A stretch of DNA of 64,000 nucleotides from assembly GCA_037176845.1 (NCBI GenBank), contig JAYKXP010000038.1, positions 186,001-250,000 on the forward strand, given 5' to 3'. Below the pieces are notes generated by a model. It saw only the letters and a list, made by a program, of their open reading frames with translations. It did not search any database and was not told the origin of the DNA. The position numbers and the translations under genes were made by a program. Positions 1-11,095 of this stretch are shown piece after piece. The stretch comes from Paramarasmius palmivorus (taxonomy: Eukaryota; Basidiomycota; Agaricomycetes; Agaricales; Marasmiaceae). The first letter of the stretch is position 1. Every line of letters starts with the position of its first letter.

Positions 1-328
1 TCACTTACTTTTCGCCTTCCGTTGTCATGATGTTTGCTATTTCTCGCAGCGATCTCGAGGGAAGATGGTGCTAGGCGAACGGCAAGGTGGTGTTTCACTG
101 GGTACGTGTTAAATTGCTCGAAGTCCCTCCACGTAAGCCTGGCATCTATGCCGTTTGGATGCTTCTAGTTTAGACTTTATTTCTTTGTATGAGGTTGGCC
201 TGAGATCTCGCTTTGTGGCGTTAGTGTGTAATGACGTTCCCGATTTAATTTTGGCGGCCTCGTGGCACGCGAGTTGTTTTCGTGGAGCGAACAGTTACAT
301 AGTTTCACAAGATCTACTTTACGTTGCC
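1..328. other. Left edge, no gene assigned
   Basis: This is the 3' flank of the minus-strand gene that ends at 329. The first bases (TCACTTAC) read as a minus-strand splice donor, so another gene may run off the left edge. A plus-strand open frame here has no recognisable content. No Helitron 5' end could be recognised. Confidence 0.4.
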
Positions 329-1417
329 TCAATCGTCGTCATCTCCTTCCTGCTGGTCGATCGCCATTCTCTTCAGCTGCTCTTGAGTCTCCAGCTCTTC
401 CTCTGCAAAGTATCCAACCTTGCGTTTCAACGTGGCTGGGGCCTGTTTGTTGGTGATGGTCGAAACGCGAGATTCCTGTTGTCAGCGTTTGAGTCAGTAT
501 TGCGTCGTTGTGGTCGGGCTGAAGTATGCTCCCACCTCGGAAAACCTGCTGTCCATTAGTGTTATCCCTCGAAGCACCAGTCTGGTCTTGTACTGATGAC
601 TGCCGGCGTTGTCCCTTTTACCGAGTCCCTTGCCTTGCGTTTCGACCACTGCGAGAGTCAGTTGAACCTCCACGATGTCCCCAACACGCAGTCTAGACGG
701 TGGGATGGTATCGAATCTGTCTGTACGTCAGTGCTACTCTGTCCTTCGTAAAATACTCGACATGCCTGGTTCTCCCGGAAGTGTCGTGTCGACGTTCGTA
801 ATAAGCGACGTCGTTTTCGGTGGAATGGATGAAGTTGTCCGTTTTCATCTGTTCCAGGTGGCCTTTAGGGTCTATGTCGGTTGAGAATGGGACGTGTGTC
901 TCGTTTCCCGCGAAGCGTCTACTAGTGAAATAGCGGTTGCTGATCTCGATGGCGTGGTAGTCTCCGACGTAAGTGTGAACGTCGGGAATGGTCTCTTCGC
1001 GTATGTGTTTTCGAAGCATAGCGTTGACTCGATTGATGCCTTGGATGGATTGAAGGAAGGTGGGCTGGTCGAGTCCTGTAATAATGATGCGTTGCTGTAT
1101 GTTGCGAGCAGACGTGTTTCTGCGGATACGAAATCAGGTTCGTATTCACCTTTTGCATCGTGCACTTACTTTCCGAAGGGTCTCATGATAGGTGGGAGGT
1201 CGCATTGCGCTATAATACCCTGTACTGAGAAGACTATCTCCTCAGTGACTCCTTCCTCGTTGATTTCGGTCAACCTCCATGTCAGACACTCTCGTGTGCC
1301 AGTCTGCGTCGCGTCCACGGAATCGTTCTTCCAATCGAGTTTCTAATTCCTTTGTGTCAGCGGTGTATTCGCATTTTCTCAGAAGCATACTTCTGCAAAG
1401 CACGCGAGCTGGTTCAT
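329..1417 (-). CDS. Unknown basidiomycete protein, acidic C-terminus (Helitron cargo)
   Basis: Five exons give about 270 residues. It starts at 1417 with MNQLACFAE, followed by an intron. Exon 2 covers KLDWKNDSV to RPFGK, and exon 3 covers NTSARNIQQR to AYYE. Exon 4 starts HRFDTIPPSRLRVGDIVEVQ, and exon 5 ends QEGDDDD then TGA at 329-331. All introns have GT-AG ends and joining them keeps one frame. The PPS-x-LRVGDIVEVQ segment followed by a strand-rich LVLRGITLMD stretch recalls a family of unknown function that I associate with repeat-rich Agaricomycete regions; this is from memory and unverified. The tail is Glu/Asp rich. It is divergent from the next gene across about 600 bp. No enzymatic motif is visible and I assign no function. 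Confidence 0.65.
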
Positions 1418-1921
1418 CGTGAATCCTTTCTCTGTTCTGCTTGTTGCCAGCTTCTCTAGCTGGGTCCCTGTATGTTATATCAGTGTACTGAACACGTTGT
1501 ATGTGAACGTGTGGCTTACCGGCCTGCTTGAGATTGTAATTCTGGGGGAGCATTCGTCAGATGGGTGTAAGTTACAGGTGAGTGTTTCGTTGAGGGGTTG
1601 TAAGACAGAGGTGAGTGTGCGTCAAAGCTATCGTTTTCTCCAAGTCCGTTCGAATTCTGAGATCAGATCTCCTGCCTGTACCTTTTCTTCTGTTTCGACA
1701 GATCCGTCATCGTATGCCTGATCGCGGTCCGGCTTTATTTTCGAGATTGCCGTGATATCTCAGATCGCATGGACGTTACATTAGTTTTTGTATGGGTTCT
1801 ATGCCTTGTTCGGTGATGGTCTGCCGACCCTTTGCAATTTTTCCTATTCGGAGTTATTTCGAGGGCGTGTGCATTTCGTCGTTCGTAGTTCTGGTTCGGG
1901 CCTTGCGTCTGTCCAGTTTGC
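1418..1921. other. Divergent intergenic region
   Basis: Intergenic DNA between two divergently transcribed cargo genes. Apart from the TATA box at its right border I see no clear gene. Short open frames on both strands lack splice-consistent continuation. Confidence 0.4.
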
Positions 1922-1928
1922 TATAAAA
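1922..1928 (+). promoter_or_regulatory. TATA box of the 2028 gene
   Basis: TATAAAA lies 100 bp upstream of the ATG at 2028. It is followed by a pyrimidine-rich stretch with CT-rich runs (about 1975-2020), the usual layout of a strong fungal promoter. A well-formed promoter suggests the cargo gene is expressed. Confidence 0.55.
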
Positions 1929-2027
1929 GCGCGTATACCTTGGGTTTGATTCATCCAGTTCAACCCTTGAACACCCTTGTATCCTCCTCTCTTCACTGAC
2001 TTTTCTGTCGCCTCTCAATCTGTCACA

Positions 2028-5000
2028 ATGGCACCTCGCTCTACCAAAAAGTAGGCTGGTTTAATACGACTGTCGTTTCCTTTGTACTGACGTCCCTCTG
2101 CTTATGTAGGTCTGCACCAGTTGTTACCTCCGACGACGAACGTTCGGACTCCTCCATAGTATATGTACGGTACGTCTGACTCTCTTGATATGCGTTTTGT
2201 CTTCCTTTTCCAAACTCTCTTTCTTTCCTCTCGCTTCTTACTTATGGTCTTTGTAGCTCGGGAATCGCTCCCAAAGGCAAACCTGTCTCTAAGGTCATTG
2301 CTTTTGGAGAAGTGACTTCCGACGATGATGTCGAAGTGGTGGAGAAAAAGAGGAAGCCCTCTAGGTCAGAGAGGTCGGTCTTTCTTCTGTCTCAGGATGT
2401 TTCGCGTGTCTCATGTTTACGGATAGCTCTTCTCCCACAAAGGCTCGGAGGCTTCGATCAGCTTCTCCTGTTGAAGCAAAGCCTCGGTATGTGCTCTCTC
2501 AGGATATATTGCCGCTATTAACTGACTCATTGACTGTGTTGATAGTGCCCACAGCTCGGACGAGGAAGAAGTTGACATCACTCCTATTGGAAAGGCATCT
2601 GCGTGAGTCTGATATTATTATTCTTTTTCTTGTGCGGTGTTCATCCCCTTCTATAGGGCCTCTGGTCGTATCCTGACTCGTGATTTGGTAGCGGAGTATG
2701 TTGCTTTCACTTCTAGTTTATGTTGTACCCTCTCATGTGTGGCAGGCCTCGTACTCCCTCCCGTTCCCGTGTAGATTCAGTGGAAAAGTCGCCCTCGAAA
2801 CGCCCTCAGAGAACGTGCGTGTGTTTTTATGCTCTGATTTTGCTTTGTTTCCCGAGCTTTTTGGCTCTACTTCTCCAATGCTCGTACTTTATTCGATTGT
2901 TTCGACCTTTCGTATGGCCTTTGTTGAGTTTCTTTCGTTCAGCTGCTCATTGATGTCGCCATTTCCTAGTCCCAGGCCTACTGAGAAGGCTTTGTACCAG
3001 CCTGATACGCCCACTACGACCCTCATAGAGAAGTACGTTGGCATGCCGTCCCTTGTTCTTAAATCCTCGCTCTGAGCCTCGTTGTTCTGCTTGTCAGATT
3101 GGATCGCCTCAGTCAGCATGACCAATCGCCCTTGACGGATGTTGGGTAGTATTCTTTGTGTTCTCAAAATCGCTTCATTCGTTGACCTGTGCTTTCCGGC
3201 AGTGATTCCGACGTATCTTACCGTCCGGGACGAGGGGACCCCAAAAGTCGTCGTCGTGCATCCACTTCCGCTGTAAAAAAGGAGACTCGGAAACCCGCAC
3301 GGTAGGTTGCTTTTCTCTTTTTTTCTTTATTTGCTTTCTCACAGTGGCTTCACTTTTTATCAGGGACGCTGTTGCTGCTGACACTCCTGTCCAGTTGAGG
3401 TATACATGCCGACCCGCGCTTGCGTGTCCGTTCCCGTTACTAACCGTGATTGTAGGGAGTTGACCGACAGTGAGGACGACCTTCCTTCCGTTTCCAGTGT
3501 TCTCCGCAGGAAGGTCGCTGAGCCTAAGACTCCGGAGAGGTATGTTCAGTATCTATTGTTCTGTTGTCCCACGTTCTATCGGTTGCTGATCACGTCGGTA
3601 AAAGGAAAACCTCAGGCGTCAAGGCGTTCGCAAAGGAGCCTCTTAGGAACAAACCTGTTCGTAGCTGCGTGTCCGATGCTGCTGCCAAGGACGAAGAGGA
3701 CGTAGCCGCTACCTCGTCAGATGGGTGCGTTTTATTTTCGTTGACTCCTATCTTATTTAGTCTCCTCACAGACTTGGTAGCGAAAGGGCGGCTGCTTCTC
3801 CATCTAAACCATTACGAAGCCGGAAGCCGGGTCGTGACTCCATTGAGTGGGATTAGTGCGTTCTCTCGTGTTTAATTGTTCGTTGTTCTGATATCTGCTC
3901 GTCTCACAGTGAGGCTCTTGCGGCTATTGGTGGCGAGGATTCTGATATAGCTGATGATAATGGTGAAACTCCCCGTGCTAACAGCAGCCGTGGACCTCCG
4001 ATGTATGTCTTTGCCCGTATGCGTGCTGTTTGACTGTTGACGGATATTGCATTTCTCCTCGTAGGAATGTGGATTCGCCCCAACAGAACGCCGAGGACGT
4101 TTGCCAGCCTACGGATGGTGAGACTGCTTTGACTTTCTTTTTGTTTGCTTTCCTGTGTCGTGTTGATGACTTAATGTCTTACTTTTAGCCTTGACTCTCC
4201 CCTCCCTGGTTGACGAAGACCTCGTACATCCCGACTTGTTGAAAATGTATAGTGAGCTGCTTTGGCTCAATGAGTGCGTTTCGATTTTATCAGTCCATCC
4301 ATCCATGTCGCTAACTGTCGTCTCTACAGGCTCAAGCGCTGCCATTTTATGGGTTTCGGTCGAGCTCTTAACATGTACGACGACTTCGTCCCCATCGGAT
4401 ACGACAAGGTTTTAGACAAGGTCGACAGCGTCGTAAGAAAGTGAGTGGTGTTCATGTATTCTTAGCCTTACGATGCTAATTGTTTGTAGAAAACTCAAGC
4501 GAGCTATGGGTTTCGTGTCAGCTCCCCCCGTCTTCAACCCCGTGCGCTTCCCTATGAAGGACTTCGTACGTGGATGGGACTGTTTGGCTCTACCCATTCA
4601 AGAGGGTCCTGGTAACGCGATCTGGGTTTTGCCGGGTATATGCGTCGGCAGTTTCCTTTCCGAGGGGGTCTCCTTTGGAAATGAAAGTGTAAAACAAGTG
4701 CATATCCAATGCTTCGAGAATGACTGGGAGATCTACCAGTCGAACATTGGTACCTTCTACGATTCCGAAGTTTGCCATGTATCTGGAAGGCCGGATGCCC
4801 TTGTGTTTTCCACCAAGAAGAGTACTTTTCCTGCTGCTAAAGGTGTGTCTTATTCACTTCCTCGTATACCTTCCCACATCGTATTTACGTCTTCTGTAGT
4901 CGGGAAGTTCGACGACCTTCCCAGAGCGGATACGTCTTCCCTCAAGTCCACCTCGTACTCCAACAAAAAATGTGCCGCTAAGAAGGCTGCTAAGCCAACC

Positions 5001-5356
5001 AACGTCATGCATCCTCGTGGCCCCGCGTTTCGTCGTTTCGAGGAAGGAAGTGAGTCTGCCTGTTCTTCTGTATGTCTTGGCAGGACTAACTCTGTTTAGT
5101 CCCGGTTTACGACGGTCGTTCCTTGCCTGGAACGATGGGTTTCAAGTTTGATGCCGAAGGTTGGCAGAATTACGAGTCCCTTCCTCGTTATCCTCGAGCT
5201 GAAATTGCTCATAATTCACTCGTTGTTGTAGCCCATACCATTCACGGATTCCGTGGCGACAAGGTGCGGTACAACACTGTCCTTCTTCACGCCCTTTTCG
5301 TGATCGTGTTGGGTGACGTTGCCTTGAACGCGCCCGGAGATGCGTCATCCACTTAG
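2028..5356 (+). CDS. Unknown multi-microexon protein, Ser/Asp-rich N-terminal half
   Basis: About 17-19 exons run from ATG at 2028 to TAG at 5354-5356, with roughly 630-650 residues. The first dozen or so exons are 20-130 nt and nearly all introns are phase 2, so these exons are symmetric and interchangeable in frame. They encode low-complexity modules rich in Ser, Asp, Arg, Lys and Pro (TSDDERSDSS, SPVEAKPRAHSSDEEVD, PSRSRVDSVEKSPSKRPQ), which look like a disordered basic/acidic tail with many possible phosphosites. From about 4190 exons become longer and the protein folds: LVHPDLLKMYSELLWL, then FNPVRFPMKDFVRGWDCLA, GPGNAIWVLPG, and finally LPGTMGFKFDAEGWQNYES with HNSLVVVAHTIHGFRGDKVR. No known domain is recognised. 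It sits in Helitron cargo with its own TATA box. Confidence 0.7.
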
Positions 5357-5698
5357 GCGATGTGTATGGGTGAACTTATACGTTTTCTGTCGTTACTGCA
5401 TGTCTCTGTAAAAGCCTGAAGTTGAATATATATCCTTGTTGCGCCTATTTGCCGGTGGTTAACTCTGAGTTCCGTTGTAATATCACGTGATTAGATTCGG
5501 TGAACTTATTGCGTCATGTGATGTATATATATATATATATTGTTCTACAATCTTTGCTGCCCGAACCCCTCTGCCCTTTTTGTCAGTCATTGCCTTCATT
5601 GTCAGTTAGATTGCTGTCTGATGCGCTGCTGACGTTTTCTTCTTCCTCCGGGTACAACCTCTTCATGTTAATTTTCGTTTGAGTCTGGTTGCTGGGGG
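5357..5698. other. Convergent 3' flanks, no gene
   Basis: Spacer between the converging genes ending at 5356 and 5699. It contains a (TA)n microsatellite at 5524-5540 and no gene with usable splice signals. Confidence 0.4.
5524..5540. repeat. (TA)n microsatellite
   Basis: Uninterrupted alternating TA run of 17 nt in the spacer between two convergent cargo genes. Confidence 0.85.
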
Positions 5699-6615
5699 TT
5701 AGTTTACGTTCTTATCTGCAGAGCTTGTCCCGTTGCTGACCTCTTCCTGAATCTTCTGCTCGTGCCCTCTCCGCAGGATTGACATAATTTCGGCGTATAT
5801 CGTCGTTAGTCGTGAAGTCGGAAATTCGAAAGTCCCTGTCAGCTGCCCGAGCGCCTTCAAAACAGTATCCGCAATGTGATCGTTGTTCGTCGCTCTATAT
5901 TGCACCATTTTCTCCTGTTTTCCGCCTTTCGATGTAAATGTGAAGTGGAGCTCGAAGTGTACGGCTTTCATCGTCAGTGCCCCGTAGGCAGTTACTGATT
6001 GACTACTTACTGAGAGTGTCGTCTATTCCGTCTGGTCCTTCCCTTGAACTTGTCATCATACATGTTGCCTTGTACTCGATAAGTTTCTTGCTTTTCTTCT
6101 CGGTCGCTTCCACGCCGGTGATACTGATTCCAGATAGGTCCCTCATAATGGCGAATGCCATTTGAGCATGGAAATCTAATCTTTCAGGCCAACCTGCTTC
6201 CAGTTGGTGAGGCTTCAATACGATCTCGTTATTTTCTTACCCTCGTCCGAGAAAAAGGGGAAAAATGCATGGTCTTCGATGCCGTGGGTCCGATTGGCTC
6301 TGAGAATCACCGAGTCGCTGAACGTTGTTAGTCCGTTGCTTAACGGTAAAGTTTAGCTTTTGCTTACCTCGGGGCTGACAGATGAGGGGTTGCCGTAGTA
6401 ATGTTGGCCAGGGTATCCCTGAGCGTCCGAATGTTCGCGTCGCGTTCTGAGTGTATTAGCTTTCGATTGTTGTTTTCCGGTGTGTATGTCTTACGTTTAA
6501 TCTGGAGCTCGAGGTCCTGTATCCTCTTTTTCAGCACTGAATCGGCCGATTCGTTCCTCGCGGCTGAAATCAGCTGTTCGACGGCAGCTTGAAGTGAAGG
6601 ACTTGTTGTGTCCAT
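5699..6615 (-). CDS. Csm1/Pcs1-like coiled-coil protein (Helitron cargo)
   Basis: Four exons, starting at 6615 (an in-frame ATG also lies at 6630) and ending with TAA at 5699-5701, give about 250 residues. The N-terminal 80 residues are helical and coiled-coil-like (SADSVLKKRIQDLELQIKRK). Exon 2 reads SDSVILRANRTHGIEDHAFF. Exons 3-4 form a globular domain: FAIMRDLSGISITGVEATEK, YKATCMMTSS, VHFELHFTFTS, VQYRATNNDHIADTVL, FEFPTSRLTTIYAEIMSIL. A coiled coil followed by a small alpha/beta domain with 'DL-x-G-x-x-I-x-x-V', a beta 'HFEL' and a terminal 'FP-x-SR' helix matches my recollection of the monopolin/kinetochore Csm1/Pcs1 domain. That family match is inference and needs a profile search. 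A D-RWD kinetochore protein is an alternative. Confidence 0.6.
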
Positions 6616-6788
6616 GATCGTTCGGTTCAAGAAGCGCTGGAGTCGGAACCGAGTTATAAATTAATTCCGTTTGCAACGTGTATGTCACGTGTCTCGTATT
6701 CTCTTTCCTCTGCCCTCTCAGGTCTTGTATCGAAATTGACTCTATAACCACAATCCCCAGTCTTTCCTCTGTTGCTGGTCCTGTCGCC

Positions 6789-9700
6789 ATGCCCGCTTCT
6801 GCTGAACCTGCGCCTGTCTCTTCTTCGTCCGTCCCTTTTTCCTCGCAGTCGATGGAGGGGTCGGACCCTTCCAACTCCGCCCTCTTCAAGAGTATGCCTT
6901 GGTATACTGATCTGCTTCGTGAGGACGGAGACCGGCTGAAGCTTATACCTGAAGATTTAAAGGTCGGTCGGGTGCCCTGTTCGTCTCGTCCTCGATTAGG
7001 ATCTCGCTCACCTGAACGCAGGTTACTGCTAGACTCCTGTTAGAATGGTACAGAGAGTCCCGAGGGCGCAATCTCTTCGTGAATGTTGTGGAGAATCGTG
7101 CGTCTTTCAAACCCAATCAGAAGTCTGCAGGTCCGGTTGCGGCATTGTTGTTTGGCTTCCGTTTTCTGGACATTGCTGCAATGGTGAATTCCGCGGATTC
7201 CATCGGTATTGGACCTGACGGTGAAGACGTCTCCGTCGTCTTAAGTCCACCGAGTGAAGGTATGGAAAAATCATCCTTCGACTTGGAGACTTTATCCTCG
7301 GTGCGTCTTGGTTTCCTATCTCGTCTTGGTTCCACCGCGGATGTCGTTCTGATTAACCTTTATATATATTGGTTGCCTGGTTGTCTTATTTGTCGATTAC
7401 ACAGCGGGGAGTGCATCACTTGTACGAGGATGGCGGTTGGCCGGCATTGGTCTCCGATCTGGTGGAGCTGCTCGATGCAGACCCCTCGGTCTCAGACCCT
7501 GTACTGCCCAGCACGACCTTGTCTGAATCGTCCGGGTATCAGCTGGTCTACGCTGCCTACAGGCAATTGGCGTCTATCACAGAGAGAGACGCCAACGTGA
7601 AGCTCGTGCGTATACTCTACAACGTGGAGCTTGCTGCGTTTTATATCAACTGGCTGCTACTGGTATGTTTACTTTCATTCGTTCCTTTCGAAGCTTTGCT
7701 ATATCATATTGATCTGATAACTTCCAGGGTAACAAAGATTTCCCCGAGAAGTCTCAAGAGTTGTACGGTATATTGAAAGAGTATATCAATGTTGTTGCTG
7801 GGACGCGTACCTCTCGTCGCTGACTCGTTGTTGGCAGGAAGGCAACCCACGAAAACCTCTCGCCCTCTCTTACACACGAGAAACCGTTGCCCGACGTCAC
7901 CAAGCTCAGGCAGCCCATCTTCCTTGCTCTCGCTGTTTCGCCCCTCATACTTCTTTGTGATTTTTCGATGGTTTCTTCTAATCTCAACAGGCTGAATATG
8001 ATGCGAGTGGGTACTATGCTGTGTTCCTTTCCCTAATAGTGTCTGACATCTGTTCAGATCTGGTTCTACTACGGAAGTAGCAGGCCTCCTGTACTGGGCC
8101 GTGTAGAGGCTTGCCTCTGGAAAGAACTTTTTGCGATGGGAAGAGGTCTGAAGTCGTCCCGACAGGCGTTGAAGGATTTTGGTTTGGAAGTTTTTCCTTT
8201 GCTGGAAGCTGCCGACAGCGAGGCCAATTTTTTCGATCCCAGTAAGCTTACCCTTCCGTTTTCTCTATATCGCCTAATTTTTGTAGGTGATGGTTGTATA
8301 CGGGTTCTTCCTCATGGCCTCGCGCATGTACGTGACCCGTCGCAACCTCAGCAGCCTGCTGGAGATGTTACTGCAGAGTCTTCAGGCTCCCGTTAGTCAC
8401 CTTTTTTAAATGCTTTGGCCTAGATTGCGGATTTACTCGTTTATTGTTCAGCACCCACTCCCGATGTCGATATAGGGAATTTGGCTGACGCCATCGTCGC
8501 ACAGTTTCTTCGCAGCCTACCCGACGACACTAGGTCTATGCCTCCTTCTACCGGTGACACGTCCTTAGTCGGTGGATCCGCAGACGCTAGTGTCGTGGAT
8601 GTCGCACAGCCCTCGACCGAAGAGTCCTCGAGATCCGGCGAGGATCACGTTTCGCCAACTGAGAACGGCAGTGGGGGCCTGTCCGTCGGTGTATGGTCAT
8701 TTGGCTCCGGTTATGCGACCAGGAGTAAAACAGCAGCAGCTTTAATTACTGCTGACAGGAAAGATTCAAATCTCGAAGATGGGCTGTTGGTCGGAGGTGC
8801 CAAGAGTCGCTCTGACTCCTCGGGAGGACGGAAGAGAAAGAACCAGGACAGGGGTAAGACGGCAGGAAAGCAATCTCCTGCCTGGTCGGGCGAGTCCCAG
8901 TCCGACATGGGAATTTCGGTTGAGATTGGTAGCGTCTCTCTGCCGGAATATCATCCTTTATGTGACAAACCTGTGGGTGATCCCGTACTGAGTGTGTGTT
9001 GTGGCTAAAGCATTTTCAATAGAGAATATTTACCGAATGGTTCCGTGTTTTATCGCCATTCGGTCGTGTGGCCAGTTACAGGGGCGCGTTCTACGTGAGT
9101 GTCTATCTGTGTGCGTGTGACTCTCGTTTGGTGATCGTTTTGCTGCCAACAGTCTACCTCCGTTGTGAAGGATTTTCTTCAACTCGTTCGAAGAGCCAAC
9201 AGATGCCAGCTGCGTCATATGCATACTCCCCTCATCCATGCGCTCACCGGTAGGCTCCCTGACAACTCGGATTATGACGAGTTCTCTTCTGCTATGAGCG
9301 GATCCCGCCTTTTTGCGGTGTCTCGGTGTTCGCCCTCGGAATTGGCTGCAGATGGCAGTTGTCTGTTATCTGCAATTGCTCGGGGTAACTTTCTCGTTTC
9401 AGGGTCAGACCCTCTGGAGCGTGGGATTGACCGCGTCTTGCTCTCCTCGTTTGGAGCGTGTTCCGCCCCTCGAGAGGTACATGGTCCGTCGTTGCTGTTA
9501 CATGTTTTCTGCTGTTGCCTGATCGTTTTCTTCCAGACCTCTCTGTCCGTGGCGAGACCTCTGACACCGACGAGCAGATCGTTCTCGCCTCTTTCGATCA
9601 GTTTTTAGAGGCTGTAAAATTGGGACTTCATGGAAGAGTAGTCAATTTTCTGGACATCCCGGGCACCGACGGTTCTCATTCGACGCCGTCTTTGTCGAGC

Positions 9701-10873
9701 AATATGGCGGCGCACCGGTACACCATGAGTCTTCCTAGATACACCAGATCGAGGAATCTCGTTCCCATGCGAGACTTGTTCTGGCATCTTCTTGCTACTG
9801 CTCATGCGTCACACCCCGCTCATATAGACGCAAATGGTTTTGGGACTGAGCTTGTCGTCGCAAGGGGTTTGAAGTTGGTTTTCCTTGGACTGCCTGGATC
9901 CGATGAACCGTTCATTTTGGCTAAGGTTGACGGTTTCAAGAATTTCAAGTTTGACCTAACAGGGCCTGAATCACAGAATATTGTGGGCGTTCTCATGTTC
10001 CCTGGTGACAGGCTGTCAGTTCTCTTTTCCTCCACGTTGGGGTGTGCGCTCATCGTTTTATTTAGTGTCATGCAGCCGTGTACTCCACACTACGTTTTCA
10101 CGCTAGAACCGTCTTTATGTCACGGTGCTCATTTTTTCGCGTCGTCCACCATGGACAGATCTGTCTGGGGTCTGATCCACACGTTCTATCGTGACCACGA
10201 AATCACGAACCAAGACCACCCCGTTTATCGTGAACTTCTCTTTCGTATGGTCACCCATTGGAGTGATGTTATATCCAACGATATCATGCCGTATTTAACA
10301 CGCTGTCTTGCCGTGGATCATCCCGTTGTAGACCACGTCCCAAACTTGCGGTACAAGGAAGGCCTGGTTCAGCTGCTGGCCTTATTTGGACTAATGGAGT
10401 TGGGAACTGTGCTTGCGTCTGAGAGGTACGAGGGCGGTACCTTCGACAGTTTGGAGCTGGAGTACTCCAACATGCGGCTACTCTGCCAGGATGCTCTTCT
10501 TCGACTCGACGACCACCTTGAAGTGTTCGTAGCTGGAGGGGTCCGTGTTACGTTCGAGGCGTTGGCTCGCTCCTATTTCGTACAGCTGCTGATCGCTGTC
10601 GTGAGAGTTGCTGTATGTTCACAGCATCCCTCTCGCACGGCCGCGAAGACGGAGCAGTATGTCCTTCAAGACATCAAACGAAGTCCATCGATACAAAAGG
10701 ATATTCAGGATATTTTGGGCGGTATGTATGTCGATTACGGTGCAGAACATGTTTTGCAATCATCCTGCTGTTCGAGTCTGCGATGGAAATTCGCGGACTT
10801 GCTCCCAGATTACTCCCTCGTGGTTCGTGCAGAAAGTGTTGTTCCTTCTTCGAAGCGCCCGCGCTTCTCTTAA
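6789..10873 (+). CDS. Large unknown cargo protein, about 1000 residues
   Basis: Roughly 11 exons run from ATG at 6789 to TAA at 10871-10873. The N-terminus is Ala/Ser/Pro rich, then MPWYTDLLREDGDRLKL, TARLLLEWYRESRGRNLFV and AALLFGFRFLDIAAMV. A middle section (LPDVTKLRQPIFLALA, IWFYYGSSRPPVLGRVEA) leads into a disordered Ser/Thr-rich region near 8480-8900. The second half is helical (VKDFLQLVRRANRCQLR, HPVYRELLFRMVTHWSDV, NLRYKEGLVQLLALFGLMEL). It ends SSKRPRFS, a basic cluster that could be a nuclear signal. Several exon joins (about 7755, 8018, 9490) were chosen because only they keep the frame; the region near 10010-10075 may hold one more intron. No domain is recognised. It ends 222 bp before the Helitron helicase gene on the same strand. 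Confidence 0.6.
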
Positions 10874-11095
10874 CGTAAATAATATCACGTGCATGTTCAT
10901 GTTTAAGGTCCCGTATGACAATAGCTTATCCTTCCATCTTGAACGCCGTCACTGTGTTGCTTTGCTCAAACCTGAAATATGCCGATGCACCTGTTATATT
11001 GTCTGCAAGCTTTCCTGGGTATGCGTTTTCTGAGTCTGCGTAACAACGACTGACTCAGGTGTCTGCTAGCTTTCTCTCTCGAGTCTTGGAGTTCC

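Noticed and set aside
155..559. Plus-strand open frame at the left edge
   Set aside because: It is the antisense of the last exon and 3' flank of the minus-strand gene at 329-1417.
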